From the NCBI GenBank assembly GCA_037783545.1, contig JBBELK010000314.1:620001-684000 (forward strand): 64,000 nt of DNA. Direction: 5' to 3'. This stretch comes from Henricia sp. BOLD:AAB3569 (Eukaryota; Echinodermata; Asteroidea; Spinulosida; Echinasteridae). The notes under the pieces are model-generated. The model searched no databases. It had not been told where the DNA came from and was given only the letters and a program-made list of their open reading frames with translations. The position numbers and the translations under genes are program-made. Positions 54,201 to 61,937 of the stretch are shown here, piece by piece (the stretch's first letter is position 1; every line of letters starts with the position of its first letter).

Positions 54201-57200
54201 CAAAGTGATGACCAAATAAACTAATATTAGTGACTGAATTTCAAGAAAATCTAGAATGTGTGCATAAGTTTGTACAATTGGTGACTAAATGGCCAAACTT
54301 GGATGTGAACTTTGGACCACCGAATTTATGGTCCAGTAGCTCACCCATAAAGTAAAGCACAAAAATTAAATCTCCTCACCCAAGTTATTCTGCTGCTGGT
54401 ATCAAAGCTTTCAGTTTTACCTGTTTATAAACGTGTTCTATATTTGGATGTGAACCATAGACTGCTAGATTAATGCTCCAGCAGCTCAACCATTAAAGTA
54501 AGTCAATAAACACCAACCACTCACCTGAGGTGTCTTGTGGTTCATCTGGAGTCATGGCTTTTAGTTTTTCTTGTTCCTTCTCGAGTGTGGCAACCAGTTC
54601 GCCAAGAGGCAGCTAGTAGGAAAATAATCACAGAAAAAAATTAATTTACAAACAAAAACACACAAAAATTTAAGGACACAGAATTCAGCTCCTTGGGACA
54701 GGAATGAGAAATTAGTAATACAAGTCATAAGTCCTATTTAATCGTCAAGCAAAATCAATTTTAATACCTTGGCAGCGAACGGGTTACTAGTCAGGAATTC
54801 CGACAGAAGTTGAACTGCATTCTTCCGCACGATGCTCGATTTATCCTGAAGTCGGCCCAGTAAGAGCGACATGACGCTACGTTGTCGCGGCAAGGGGATG
54901 GCCTTTTCGCGACAGAGGTGGAGCCACACTTGCAGGACGCGGCTGCGACTAAACGCATTGATATCGTGAATGTGATCCTGCAAAAGACAAACATTTTAGT
55001 AACTTAAAAAGACAGACTACGTGATTGAAAAACTTTTAAAAACAGGAACAGCAGCATTACATAACTAAAGAATAATGTTGATAAACTGCCTTGTAGAAAT
55101 TTCAGCCACATAGATGCAGTAATACTTCAGAAAACCTGAAAATCCATGCATGGTTTTTGTGTTGAATGAATAGTAAAACAAATGTCTGCAGACAATTTTT
55201 TTTAAAACACCTTCAGTTAGCAATTTCTCCCACAAAGGTACCATTTTACACGGGAAAAAAATCATGTGGTGTTTGTTACCATTGCTGTCAACATTTTAGT
55301 CGGGTTTTTCTTGTCAACTCGTGAAGTAAAATTTTGGGTAACTGCAAATGATGTATTGGGCCTTTAAAGGGCCCCTTATTTAGGATTTTTATCAATGAAA
55401 TCTATGCTTTAAAACCACTCTACACAGTTAAAGTCATAAAAATTCTATTTGGAGCTTGCTTTGGGGGTTAAAACAAAGGTTTTTAGTTGTCACGATGTCA
55501 CAAGAGGCAAACACAGGAAAATCACATTCAACTGTGCACAAAAGATTCCACTTTTTTCTCAATTTTCCTGAAACTTTTGTAATCCATGGCTGTTTGAGTT
55601 GGTTTTACATGTTGCCTGCTGTAAGCCATGACAAAACTGGGGGTAGAAACTGCAGCAATTTGCCACAAGTCCAACTTGAAGTCTTATGTTTTTTCTTAAC
55701 TTTTCCCTTCCGTCTTCCTTATGTGATGCATTTAAAACAGCGCCCTCTGTCTGTGATTTATTGCAATGAAATCTTCAAAGTTGAAAAAGGCCACCTTTTA
55801 TTGATTTTACATCCAAACGAACAATAGCATGTCTTGCTGAACAAGTAATCCATCATTATGAAGCAAAGCTTAGGCACAAAGTTGTTTAGAATGTCACAGG
55901 CCCATAATCATACACTGAACGATAATTTGTGCAATGTACCCACCTCTAATTTATCCAAGAGTTGGTCCCGTGTGCTTTTTCCTTTCTTGTCCAGTCCGTC
56001 TTTACTCAAAACTTGAATAATTATTTCTCCGAGAACGCCGAGCACTCCGTTACGCATAGTGTACGACTAAACAAAAATTACAAAATTATTAATTTTGAGA
56101 CAGTGTTCAAAATGAACATGCAAGTAACAAATAAGTAAATATGAATTTTCGGATAAACTTGTTAGGTCAAACGAAAATGTCCGGTAAAATCCCATGATTT
56201 TTTGCAAGGGACCAATGAAAATCAGTTATAGTTAACTGTTGGGGCATGCACTAGATACATAGACAAATCTGTCCCTCTAGCATCTGTCAATTTTAAGCAA
56301 AATTTATTATTATGATTTGTTTTAAAAACATTTGCCAAAAATTTGTAGGATTTGGATTTTCTTCAGAATTGCAGGAAATGTTGCTTAGAACCTATTGATT
56401 GCTTTTCGTGATGTAGAACATCCGGGAATGTTTGGGTGTCGCCAGTCACGCATGTTCACGCGCACGCCAATATACGCACATGAACATGCGTAAAAAATAC
56501 TCACCAGCGTATTCTCATTCAAAAATGCTGCACTCGCGCATTGCGATACTTTTAAATTATTTAGCATGTACCGTAGTCAGCTTGTCAAAACGAACGTGTT
56601 TTTACTTGATCGCCATGGCGCAACAACATAAAGCAAGGTTAAGCAACAGAGGTAAGTGCAACCAATGCGCTTTTCTTGCTTTTTTGGCCGGTAATCACTC
56701 GAGCCACAAGGGTCATGAAAAATGACATCCAAAATGGTGGATGGAAGGCGCGACGTCACCACAAAGCAATCTATTGATGATATTCCTTGAATTTGGCCTT
56801 CACTGCTCATCCAGGAAATGAAATATGTATTTTGGAAAATTTCAGATTTTGAGGGAAAAATAATAATAACAATAATAATAATAATAATAATAACAACAGG
56901 TTCTTATATAGCACCATTCCATATAGATCATGGCGCTCTGGCAACAAACTCAAGCAGTGGGAAATAGTTGAGATTTTAAATGTTTCTTGAACGAAGAGGC
57001 AGTGACCTGTGTCCTAATGTCAAATGGTAGAGTGTTCCAGATTTTGGGTGCGGCGATGGTGAAGGATTTATCAGTGATGTTGTTTCTGGATCGTGGTTCA
57101 GATAGTATCATGTTATCCCTACAGGACCGAAGCCCAGGACGGCTTGGTACGCGGAGCTGTATATATGTCAAATTGCAGGCAACTCTGATTATCTGAGAAT

Positions 57201-60200
57201 AGGTTTTGGTGGTTATCATCAGCCTACAATGAAATTTGTTAAACCACAGCATGTCGTGATTACCATGAAATTGAAATTACTCAACTTTAGGAAGTATAAC
57301 CAATTACCTCTCCGTCCAGGTGGCACAAAAGTAGGCTGATACTCGGTAACATCAGGCCTGGAATTTTCTCCGAAAGCTCCACGAGGAATGCTGCGTATGA
57401 ACGCGTCCCACTGTTATCCCGTGCTAGATCTCGCGGATCCAAACTTCCAATCTCCCTGAAAATGACGTCATTATGACGTAAAAGGTCATAGGTCAATGCT
57501 TAGTGACATCAGAGATGTATTTTCTTTAATAAACTTAGTCTTAAAAAAGCGCGACCAGGGGCCAATTTCAGAAAGCGTCGAGATGCATCCTAGGAAGGGT
57601 CACTCTTCTTATCTTGGGACGTTGGTATGGGAATTAGGATGCATTGAACTCTCCTTAACTTTTGTGAAATCGATCCCTGTCTTGGTGGCTAGTTCATAAT
57701 TTGTACTAACTGGCGAGATCTGTTACTTGATTTAAATACATGACCAGGGTCCAATTTCACAAAGCGCTAAGTTGCAGCTTAGAAAGAGTCACTGTTCTTA
57801 TCTTGAGACGTTGGTATGGGAATTAGGACGCATTGAACTCTTTAACTTTTGTGAAATCAATCCCAGGTCTCAGTGGCTAGTTGATAATTTGTACTAATAC
57901 TAGCGAGACTGTACTAATACTAGCGACCGCCCAAATCAATAAAGTAACATAATAATCTGTGCACATAAAGATTAAATACATGACCAGGGGCCGATTTCAT
58001 ATTTTTAAAAACATCATAAAAAAAAACACTGATATTTAGTAAACTATTTTATCCGGTTCCATAAAGCAGTGCAGTAATTACACCAACCTTTTTGCTTCCA
58101 CATCCAAATTGGAGATTGCAAATTTCTAGTTTTCTTCCAATGGATAGTATTTTGGGGAGGTATTTTATTTGATTCTTGGGTTAGAATGAAATCCAATTTC
58201 TGTAAAAATCTGAATTCTTATACTAATTTTCATACCTCATTATTTCACTGACGATGTTTTTGACTCCAAATTGTGTAACGATGGTTTGTACACCCTGTGC
58301 CATGGGGCTGACTAAATGCTCAAAGTGTTGTAGCAATTGAATAATCTTGAGACTTGCTCCTACAGAAGAAAAAAAATGAAAAAAACAAAACAAAATCAAG
58401 AAAAATCAAGAATATCAATAATAATCAAATTGGGGAATTAGGTTGGGTTAGTGGTACTTTCCTCGCCTTCCACCTCTGTGGCCCTGGTTCGAATCCCCTC
58501 CGGCGTCAGTATGTGGATTGGGTTCTCAGTCCCTGCTTGATTCCATGGGTTTTCCCCCACACAGAATTCTGTAGGGGTTTTCCTCCCACCTCTAAAACTG
58601 AGTATTTCTTCGTCTTCTTTTCACAGCTCTTCAGGCTTAGGACCTACAGTGCCTCAGGCACTTCTGAGGAATTCTTGGTTTCAATACCAAAATGAATTAA
58701 TAATAAGAATATATATTTTTATATTTTTCATTCTTACCCAGTGTATGATTGTATCTCTTGATCAACAGCCCAAGTAGGTTAAAAAGTGCCTCCTTGGTTC
58801 CAGCACTCCTTCCAATGGATGGATTCTCAAGAAGTTTGTAACAGCAGCAGCTGATTAAACTACAAAAGCAGACAAAACACATGCATTGTGGGGAGTTTTG
58901 CAATTACAAAATACATTCACTGTAGGGTTGTTTTGTGTGACTGTACACAACTTAAATCTTTATATGTATGGATTCTAGTAAGTTAATTGACAAAAGTAAC
59001 AAAAACAACTCACTTGACGAATTCTTCCTCCACGATGGGCGGGTCCCAGAGACGCCACACCTCTAATTGTAGGAGGTGCAATGTGCCTTGTAAGAATCGT
59101 TCTTTTTCTGAGTCCCAATCCCAACCTGCTATTGTTTTTCTGCTTTTGGTCCGACCCTGGCAAATCAAAAAAATGACCAAAAATAAAAATCAGGCAACTT
59201 AAAACACTGGGGACCAATTTCGTGGCGCTATTTAGCACACAAATTTGTTTAGTACAGAATTAATTTGCTTTGCAGAATGAGTTACCGACCAAATTGTGTT
59301 TTTAGAAACAGTGGTAAAATATTAGTAAATACACATCATATAATTTTGGCTGGAAAACCTTTTTGTAAAATTAAGCAAATAAATTCTGTGATAAGCAAAT
59401 TTTTGTGCTGAACAGTGCCATGAAATTGGCATTATAAAAATAAGGGACAGCCTTCATTTTGTCAGAATTTCTTTCAATTTGCAATTCTTTCAAGTGTCGG
59501 TTTACCGGTTAACCTTTTGGCCGACACTAAAGATTGTTGCTGGTGTTTATAGATGCATGTGCAATGTACGCAATACCCCTAAGCCCCCAAAATAGTAATT
59601 AAACCCTTATCTGGTCAAAATTTTACTACGATTCTATATGAATTGATTTAAGTTTCATGAAGTCATTACAAATAACCCTCTGAAAAGGATTGTAAATTCT
59701 TTAAAATTGGGTTTCGTTTAAAACGTTCGGCAAAACCGGTTTTTTTTTCGGTTTTTTTTTCGGTTAAACAGTTAAAGGTCCCTGGTTTGGAGGGGGCTCG
59801 AGTGCCGAGGACTAACTACATCCCACTTAGTTAAAGAACACGATGTTTTCTCAACACAAACACAATGAGCAGCGGTTCGGCAAGTACTCCATTTAATCCC
59901 ATTATGCTTTGTGCGGAGAGGATTGTTACGTCATTTCACTTGCGCATTAATTGATAAATGAAGGAGACCACTCACTCTTGTCCCTTTAACAGTGGTGTCA
60001 ATGGACGGCTTGCAGGCTTCGGCTTCGAATGCCTCGGCAGTCTGACACAGTAAATAACTCAGCATCTTTACTGTGTTCAGTAACTGTATGGAGTCGTCTG
60101 GTAATTCCGGAGTCTCTAGTAACCCAGCAAGGGTCGCGATCAGTTGTTGTTGGGCTGAAATGCAAGTCAAAATAATAATTTTTATGACATCGTTTTGCAA

Positions 60201-61912
60201 ACCTGTAATTTCAACAGCCACATCAGCCAATAGGCTCACATGAGTCTTTCCACGGTAAAGGGGGCATTTTGGCAACACAGACCATATTTTCCAGAAAATA
60301 TCTGGTCTCAAAATAAAATAAATAAGTTTGTTGTTCTGAAGAGATAACTTAGGCCCAAAAAAAGTTACAAATAGTGTGACAACATGCCTTTCTAAAAACC
60401 CTGTGTACAAATTTCCAATATACGCTCGTAACCTGGACGGCCTAAAATGTAACACAAGTGTTCGTCCCTGTTACGAGCGTATATTGAAAATTTGTACACA
60501 GGGGTTTTAGAAAGGCATGTTGTCACACTATTTGTAACCCTTTTTGTGCCTAAGTTATCTTTTCAGAACAACAAACTTATTTTTTTTATTTTGAGACCAG
60601 ACAAAGGTATTTCCTCGAAAATGCCAAAATGCCCCCTTTACTGTGAAAAGACTGACCCACATGTACTTAGACGTTACCATGACAATACTTGCCTTTAAGG
60701 AGAAGTTCCCAAGCTTCCTCTCTCGCTTCTTGTTCAACTTCATTGAAATGCCTGAAAAAAAACAAAAATCTTGCTGTGAACTGGGTTTTGACCTAAAGAC
60801 AGATTACGTGATTGGAAAACGTTTAAAAACAGGAACACAGCATTACATAATTAATAATGTTGATAAACTGCCTTGTACAAATTACCATTGCCTTGTTACC
60901 ATTGCTATTAAAGTTAGAACACATCATTGGTAATCTCGAAAATCAGAAATGTTCACAGATTTACACATAACTTACACAATATAAACATGATGACGGTAGT
61001 AAACATCCCCTAAAATGGTTTTGTTTGAAGTGCTATAGTTTTTGAGAAATGAGTAAAACAATTATTTTTCGTCTCATGAAACGAAAATTCACTTCGCCTC
61101 AAAACCACTTCACCCTGCACAGGCCATGGTTCTGGACGAAGTGGTTCGGGGCGAAATGTTTTTGGGGCCAAGTGACAGTAAAGCCTTTTTTTACTGTTTT
61201 CTCAAAAGTATGGAGCTGGTTTTTGCTCAGGTTGGTTTTAATCATGCATATCTTCAATCACACAGGGAGATTAAACCATTTGCACTGGTTTACCAATCAT
61301 GTGTTCTGCCTTTAACACTACCAGATTTTTCTGAAAAACTACCATACATGTTCGCCATTTGAGACTCCATGCACTTAGTTTATGGAGCATGACATAAAAA
61401 TCTTAACTTGATATTTTGTATTTTCGCATTGTTAAAATTATGTTTCCTAACCAAATTTACACTTTTTGTGGCATTATCATGTCATATTTAGAAGAATTAG
61501 TGGCGAACGAGTACGGTATTTATACCGATTTTTCTTGTAACTTGTTTAGTAAAATTTTTGCTAACTGCAAATTTTGTATTGGGCTTTAAAGGCACAGGCT
61601 CGTCAGCAATGCGCGCACCAAATTCGTGCCATGAAATACGCAGCTCCGTGTAGCAAAGGCACAAATTTGGCGCGCGCGCATTGCTGACGAGCCTGTGCCT
61701 TTAATCTGGCTTGATTACCGAAGAAGACTGTAGAAACCATCGAAATGGTCCAGGATCATGGTCGGGCCATCCGTCCTGAGGGCGGTCTTACAGCCAAAGA
61801 CTCGATCAGGGACTTGCCGAGCTGCGGAGACTTCCTCCACGACATACTGATTGGTTCCGCTGGACTTGAGCAGGTCCTTCTGGTGCAACGGCAGAACAAA
61901 GTCAAAGCTCAT
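34206..61912 (-). CDS. NCAPD2: Condensin complex subunit 1 (CAP-D2), 30 coding exons
   Basis: HEAT-repeat regulatory subunit of condensin I, which compacts mitotic chromosomes with SMC2/SMC4, CAP-G and CAP-H. The 30 exons I joined (listed in the block entries) total 4497 nt, 1498 aa, against about 1401 aa in human. Every junction closes in phase with no stop. Start: ATG at 61910-61912 (MSFDFVLPLHQKDLLKSSG, as human EFHLPLSPEELLKSGG). Stop: TAA at 34206-34208. Strongest matches: CCYKLLENPSIG, LQHFEHLVSPMAQG, FSRSRVLQVW, WSKEQGVKEAVVGAYRRLYL and LTHLILNDMVKVKGQISEMA (Cnd1 domain). The tail is basic/acidic with several Thr-Pro sites. All introns are GT-AG except one GC-AG after exon 2. I know the human protein from memory; exon borders are read from this sequence. 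Confidence 0.96.
36527..36855 (+). mobile_element. TIR element (GATTGCTTTCCG ends), copy 1
   Basis: Begins TTGATTGCTTTCCGTGATGT and ends GACGTCACCGGAAAGCAATC, inverted with an offset. CATGGCGCAACAACATAAAG, CGAGCCACGTGGGTCATGAA and CCAAAATGGTGGATGGATGG are shared with the copy at 56393-56775. TGACGTCA occurs near its right end. Confidence 0.7.
36945..37200. repeat. AT-rich ATCAATTGATTAATTA low-complexity block
   Basis: Irregular runs of AATTAATTATCAATCAATTA, TGATCAATTATTGATCAG and GGTGATCAATTATTGATC. It has many short palindromes but no fixed period. Confidence 0.8.
38236..38376. mobile_element. Palindromic TTAA-flanked MITE, copy 2
   Basis: TTAA at 38236-38239 and 38373-38376 flank AGGCACAGGCTCGTCAGCAA...TTGCTGACGAGCCTGTGCTT. 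The internal arms AAATTCGTGCCACGAAATAC and GTATTTCGTAGCACGAATTT are nearly perfect. It lies in NCAPD2 intron 28, between exons 28 and 29. Confidence 0.85.
38866..39091 (-). mobile_element. Truncated SINE copy (reverse) beside NCAPD2 exon 28
   Basis: Reverse complement of the 8012-8370 SINE body, from the TTTATTTATTCACCACATCC tail to AAGTGCCTTGCTCAA. The tRNA head is missing. It ends about 30 bases from the exon 28 donor (39121). Confidence 0.75.
39385..39580. repeat. Two facing fragments of the tRNA-array parent SINE
   Basis: 39390-39465, reversed, contains CGGGATTCGAAGC, and 39482-39580, forward, contains GGTCTCAAGTTCGAATCC and ACGATTTCTCTCTCATCCC. The forward copy starts GGGGAAAACCTGAGGGCATC, joining the linker of the ~78-bp arrays directly to the anticodon-arm region; the A box is deleted. 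These show the 3' part of the SINE from which the arrays were built. Confidence 0.65.
39767..44641 (-). CDS. NCAPD2: NCAPD2 exons 23-27 (residues 1098-1311), Cnd1 domain
   Basis: Exons: 44641-44538, 44211-44034, 43021-42927, 41140-41060, 39950-39767. This is the most conserved part: ANLIIALGDLTFRFPNLIEP, HVRKNTLMVLTHLILNDMVK, GNAIYNVMPDMISRLSDPE, ESLVEKLCHRFRATR, then QDLAFCLSLLNMSEKCIRRL. It matches the condensin Cnd1 HEAT domain almost without gaps. Confidence 0.95.
40050..40645. mobile_element. Cluster of two small palindromic elements
   Basis: 40219-40462 has inverted ends GGGGCCAATTTCATGGCGCT and AGCGCCATGAAATTGGCCCC, with TGCTTAGCACAGGATTTG mirrored inside. A second family, with GGGATCGATTTCACAAAAG and GCGCTTTGTGAAATC ends, is at 40520-40645 and partly at 40065-40145, and again at 57545-57900. 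The first family recurs at 59207-59435. Confidence 0.7.
40915..41057. repeat. Short minisatellite (GGCACGGGCATGG type) at the NCAPD2 exon 26 donor
   Basis: Degenerate 10-16-base units such as GGCACGGGCATGGCATGGGT and GGCACGGGCGGGACATGGGT. It runs to within a few bases of the GT of the exon 26 donor (41058-41059). Confidence 0.75.
42590..42760. repeat. Two fragments: 'GTGGCCACCTGCC' repeat and a LINE-like 3' tail
   Basis: 42598-42645 (TATAAAGTGGCCACCTGCCT) resembles 41195-41240 and 63945-64000. 42662-42740 (AATAATAATAAATACACTTA then AGGCGCTTTACAAA) looks like the short-repeat-tailed 3' end of a non-LTR element. Both are small and old. Confidence 0.45.
43035..43835. repeat. Purine-rich 11-bp minisatellite filling NCAPD2 intron 24
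   Basis: The core at 43555-43760 is a tandem GCGCGAGACAA (11 bases; GCGAGACAAGA variants). Outward it decays to GAGAAACGAGC, AGAAACAAGAGC and GCGCGAGAAAAAAA. The + strand is almost pure purine plus C. Eleven-base units give 11-residue periodic frames on both strands (RACLALVSRLS on -), which I judge non-coding. It begins 13 bases from the exon 25 acceptor. Confidence 0.92.
45304..47891 (-). CDS. NCAPD2: NCAPD2 exons 18-22 (residues 845-1097)
   Basis: Exons: 47891-47807, 47579-47388, 46871-46684, 46033-45916, 45479-45304. Motifs: EEPFRFPTDHQIFNYLSTIL, EQAINTVYRLAEHPDAIIGD and LAFAGNVALAQLVHLDVMVA. A highly charged stretch follows (MKRRRNIQEKEKEKETKGRK), then GIEDEMGLGGAAAEDAEAEY and AAASLALAKFMLVSSEFCEA. 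The intron between exons 20 and 21 is occupied by a tRNA-half array. Confidence 0.93.
45541..45700 (+). repeat. Dispersed repeat, 'GATGCAGTAATACTTCAG' family
   Basis: AATAATGTTGATAAACTGCC, TTGTAGAAATTTCAG, GATGCAGTAATACTTCAG and TTTTTGTGTTGAACGAATAG are nearly identical to 55060-55230 in another NCAPD2 intron. The preceding AACAGGAACAGCAGCATTAC is shared too, so the element's left end lies before 45520. Confidence 0.7.
46053..46655 (-). repeat. tRNA-half array plus complete tRNA-like units in NCAPD2 intron 20
   Basis: On the - strand: about five ~78-base units (CATAGCTCAGCTGGTAGAGC) at 46260-46640. The last joins CAATGTCTCTGGTTTGAATCC and a SINE 3' part ending at about 46205. A separate unit at 46134-46050 has TATCTTAGTGGTAGAGC and CTCTGGTTCGAATCC, so both Pol III boxes are present. 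The complex fills the intron between exons 20 (46684) and 21 (46033). Confidence 0.85.
46872..47387. other. NCAPD2 intron 19, nothing recognised
   Basis: About 515 bases with a short AAATAAATAAATAAAAAAAT run and otherwise no repeat, RNA gene or exon that I can identify. Confidence 0.5.
48060..48600. repeat. ~173-bp tandem repeat (three copies) in NCAPD2 intron 17
   Basis: Three near-identical units with AATCTGGACCTCAAGCCAAG, CTCCATTCATTTGTGTACCC, TGCATAATAGAAGCTATCAA and TGACAGAGAAATAGCCCCAG. They end about 65 bases from the exon 17 donor. Short - strand frames repeat per unit and appear spurious. A related fragment, ACCACTCAGGCCGATCCTGG, is at 37280-37340. Confidence 0.9.
48664..51453 (-). 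CDS. NCAPD2: NCAPD2 exons 14-17 (residues about 583-844)
   Basis: Exons: 51453-51278, 50346-50093, 49182-48961, 48796-48664. The first is a poorly conserved acidic linker ending QQVLVKYLQ. Then DCVTFASQIQKAVPILCELL and EFFVRAHEFGVTSAVEGIRR. RLYLNPQGSTQRARCQSIIR spans the exon 15-16 join. Exon 17 gives ADANIIRSNVEVLVSEGLGP. Confidence 0.93.
50012..50075. repeat. 11-bp minisatellite (GGCATGTGATG) at the NCAPD2 exon 15 donor
   Basis: Six copies of GGCATGTGATG with two end variants, about 20 bases downstream of the exon 15 donor in gene orientation (GT at 50091-50092). Confidence 0.9.
50433..50876 (+). mobile_element. TIR element (ATGCATAGTTCCGA), copy 2, with both ends
   Basis: ATGCATAGTTCCGA at the left and TCGGAACTATGCAT at the right form a perfect 14-base terminal inverted repeat around about 440 bases. 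The interior matches 26609-27060. It has no transposase, so it is a non-autonomous DNA element in NCAPD2 intron 14. Confidence 0.75.
51480..53030 (+). repeat. Largest tRNA-half tandem array (20 copies) in NCAPD2 intron 13
   Basis: Twenty ~78-base units, each with CCTCATAGCTCAGCTGGTAG, AGCATCTGCC, GTGTGTCAGAGGTCTTGGGG and AAAACCTGAGGGAGTATACC. Units differ by only a few bases, so expansion is recent compared with 12195-12670. No B box is present. The array runs almost wall to wall from exon 13 (donor at 53070) to exon 14 (acceptor at 51454) and is on the strand opposite to the gene. Confidence 0.95.
53071..56066 (-). CDS. NCAPD2: NCAPD2 exons 8-13 (residues 324 to about 582), HEAT region
   Basis: Exons: 56066-55944, 54977-54768, 54612-54525, 54113-53969, 53525-53400, 53156-53071. 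Motifs: YTMRNGVLGVLGEIIIQVLS, then DQLLDKLEDHIHDINAFSRS, GRLQDKSSIVRKNAVQLLSE, FLTSNPFAAKLPLGEL and an acidic linker (EESIETTEEDVNRVEIPEDA). The exon 8-9 join DKLE-DHIHDINAFSR follows human LDTLQAHGHDVNSFVR. Confidence 0.93.
53200..53380. repeat. Dispersed repeat, 'CCAAAGTTGTCAA' family
   Basis: Shares GGACTTTACATGCACTGTAA, AATGTTGACATTTCATG and TTTCGGGGGAGGG with 5380-5525, both on the + strand. It ends AAAATGTTGACAACATTTAA, a small palindrome. Confidence 0.65.
55060..55260 (+). repeat. Dispersed repeat, 'GATGCAGTAATACTTCAG' family
   Basis: Nearly identical to 45541-45700 over about 150 bases and related to 24190-24330, 20875-21075 and 60840-60900. It lies between NCAPD2 exons 8 and 9. Confidence 0.7.
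56393..56775 (+). mobile_element. TIR element (GATTGCTTTTCG ends), copy 2
   Basis: Starts TTGATTGCTTTTCGTGATGT and ends CGACGTCACCACAAAGCAATC. Shared interior with 36527-36855. This copy has an extra segment with ACGCATGTTCACGCGCACGC and its inverse ACATGAACATGCGT. NCAPD2 intron 7. Confidence 0.7.
56866..57252 (-). pseudogene. 3' fragment of a CR1/L2-type LINE reverse-transcriptase ORF
   Basis: The - strand frame reads RSRNNITDKSFTIAAPKIWN, then TLPFDIRTQVTASSFKKHLK and SQLF. This is the characteristic C-terminus of CR1/L2/Rex-like non-LTR retrotransposon polyproteins (R-S...FS/TxxAPxxWNxLPxxIR...FKxxLKTxLF). Downstream on the same strand come GCGCCATGATCTATATGGAA and a TTATTATTATTATTATTATT microsatellite tail, as expected at the 3' end of such elements. 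The rest of the LINE is absent: a 5'-truncated dead copy in NCAPD2 intron 7. Confidence 0.8.
57308..61912 (-). CDS. NCAPD2: NCAPD2 exons 1-7 (residues 1-323), N-terminal domain
   Basis: Exons: 61912-61719, 60751-60693, 60154-59976, 59156-59014, 58859-58738, 58359-58236, 57455-57308. They cover the condensin N-terminal (Cnd1_N-type) region: NQYVVEEV, AREEAWELLL, GWDWDSEKERFLQGTLHLLQ, NLISCCCYKLLENPSIG, IKRYNHTLGASLKIIQLLQH and HLDGE. Exon 2 is only 59 nt and ends AAAG|GCAAGT, a GC donor that is required to keep the frame. A splice acceptor, ttttgcag|AATAACG at 61937/61938, lies 25 bases before the ATG and implies a non-coding first exon further upstream. Confidence 0.93.
57545..57900. mobile_element. 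Two copies of a palindromic 'CAGGGGCCAATTTCA' element
   Basis: 57549-57680 and 57743-57872 each contain GGGACGTTGGTATGGGAATT between a left end CCAATTTCA(G/C)AAAGCG and a right end TTTTGTGAAATCGATCCC. They are tandemly placed copies of the family at 40520-40645. Confidence 0.65.
58010..58230. mobile_element. Partial inverted-repeat element (32824 family)
   Basis: TTATCCGGTTCCATAAAGCA, TTGCTTCCACATCCAAATTG, GATAGTATTTTGGGGAGGTA are shared with 32824-33166 and, reversed, with 13380-13420 and 20270-20330. Its left end has been lost. Confidence 0.6.
58440..58695 (+). mobile_element. tRNA-derived SINE (third family) in NCAPD2 intron 5
   Basis: TTGGGTTAGTGGTACTTTCC (A-box region) and CCTGGTTCGAATCCCCTCC (B box) are followed by a body with CCATGGGTTTTCCCCCACAC and a CAGTGCCTCAGGCACTTCTG hairpin. 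A fragment of the same family is at 10085-10145. Confidence 0.7.
59207..59435. mobile_element. Palindromic 'CCAATTTCATGGCGC' element, copy 2
   Basis: GGGACCAATTTCGTGGCGCT is mirrored by AACAGTGCCATGAAATTGGC. Internal GTTTAGTACAGAATTAATTTG and CAAATAAATTCTGTGATAAG are inverted. Same family as 40219-40462. Confidence 0.7.
60215..60660. mobile_element. Fold-back pair in NCAPD2 intron 2
   Basis: 60240-60440 (CATGCCTTTCTAAAAACCC, TACAAATTTCCAATATACGC) is mirrored by 60470-60655 (GCGTATATTGAAAATTTGTA, GGGGTTTTAGAAAGGCATGT). The arms are about 185 bases around a 30-base centre. A non-autonomous hairpin element or recent inverted duplication. Confidence 0.75.
60915..61345 (+). mobile_element. Dispersed element with inverted 'TTCGCC' repeats, copy 2
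   Basis: Collinear with 25655-26215. Near its end it contains GGTTTACCAATCATGTGTTC and TGCCTTTAACA as a single copy, the exact core of the 30-bp minisatellite unit at 33525-34131. Confidence 0.7.
61586..61704. mobile_element. Palindromic TTAA-flanked MITE, copy 3
   Basis: TTAA at 61586-61589 and 61701-61704 flank AGGCACAGGCTCGTCAGCAA...TTGCTGACGAGCCTGTGCCT. The central part of one arm is deleted compared with copies 1 and 2. It lies 15 bases from the NCAPD2 exon 1 donor (61717-61718). Confidence 0.85.
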
Positions 61913-61937
61913 GGTTTGGGGCTAGTGGTTCGTTATT

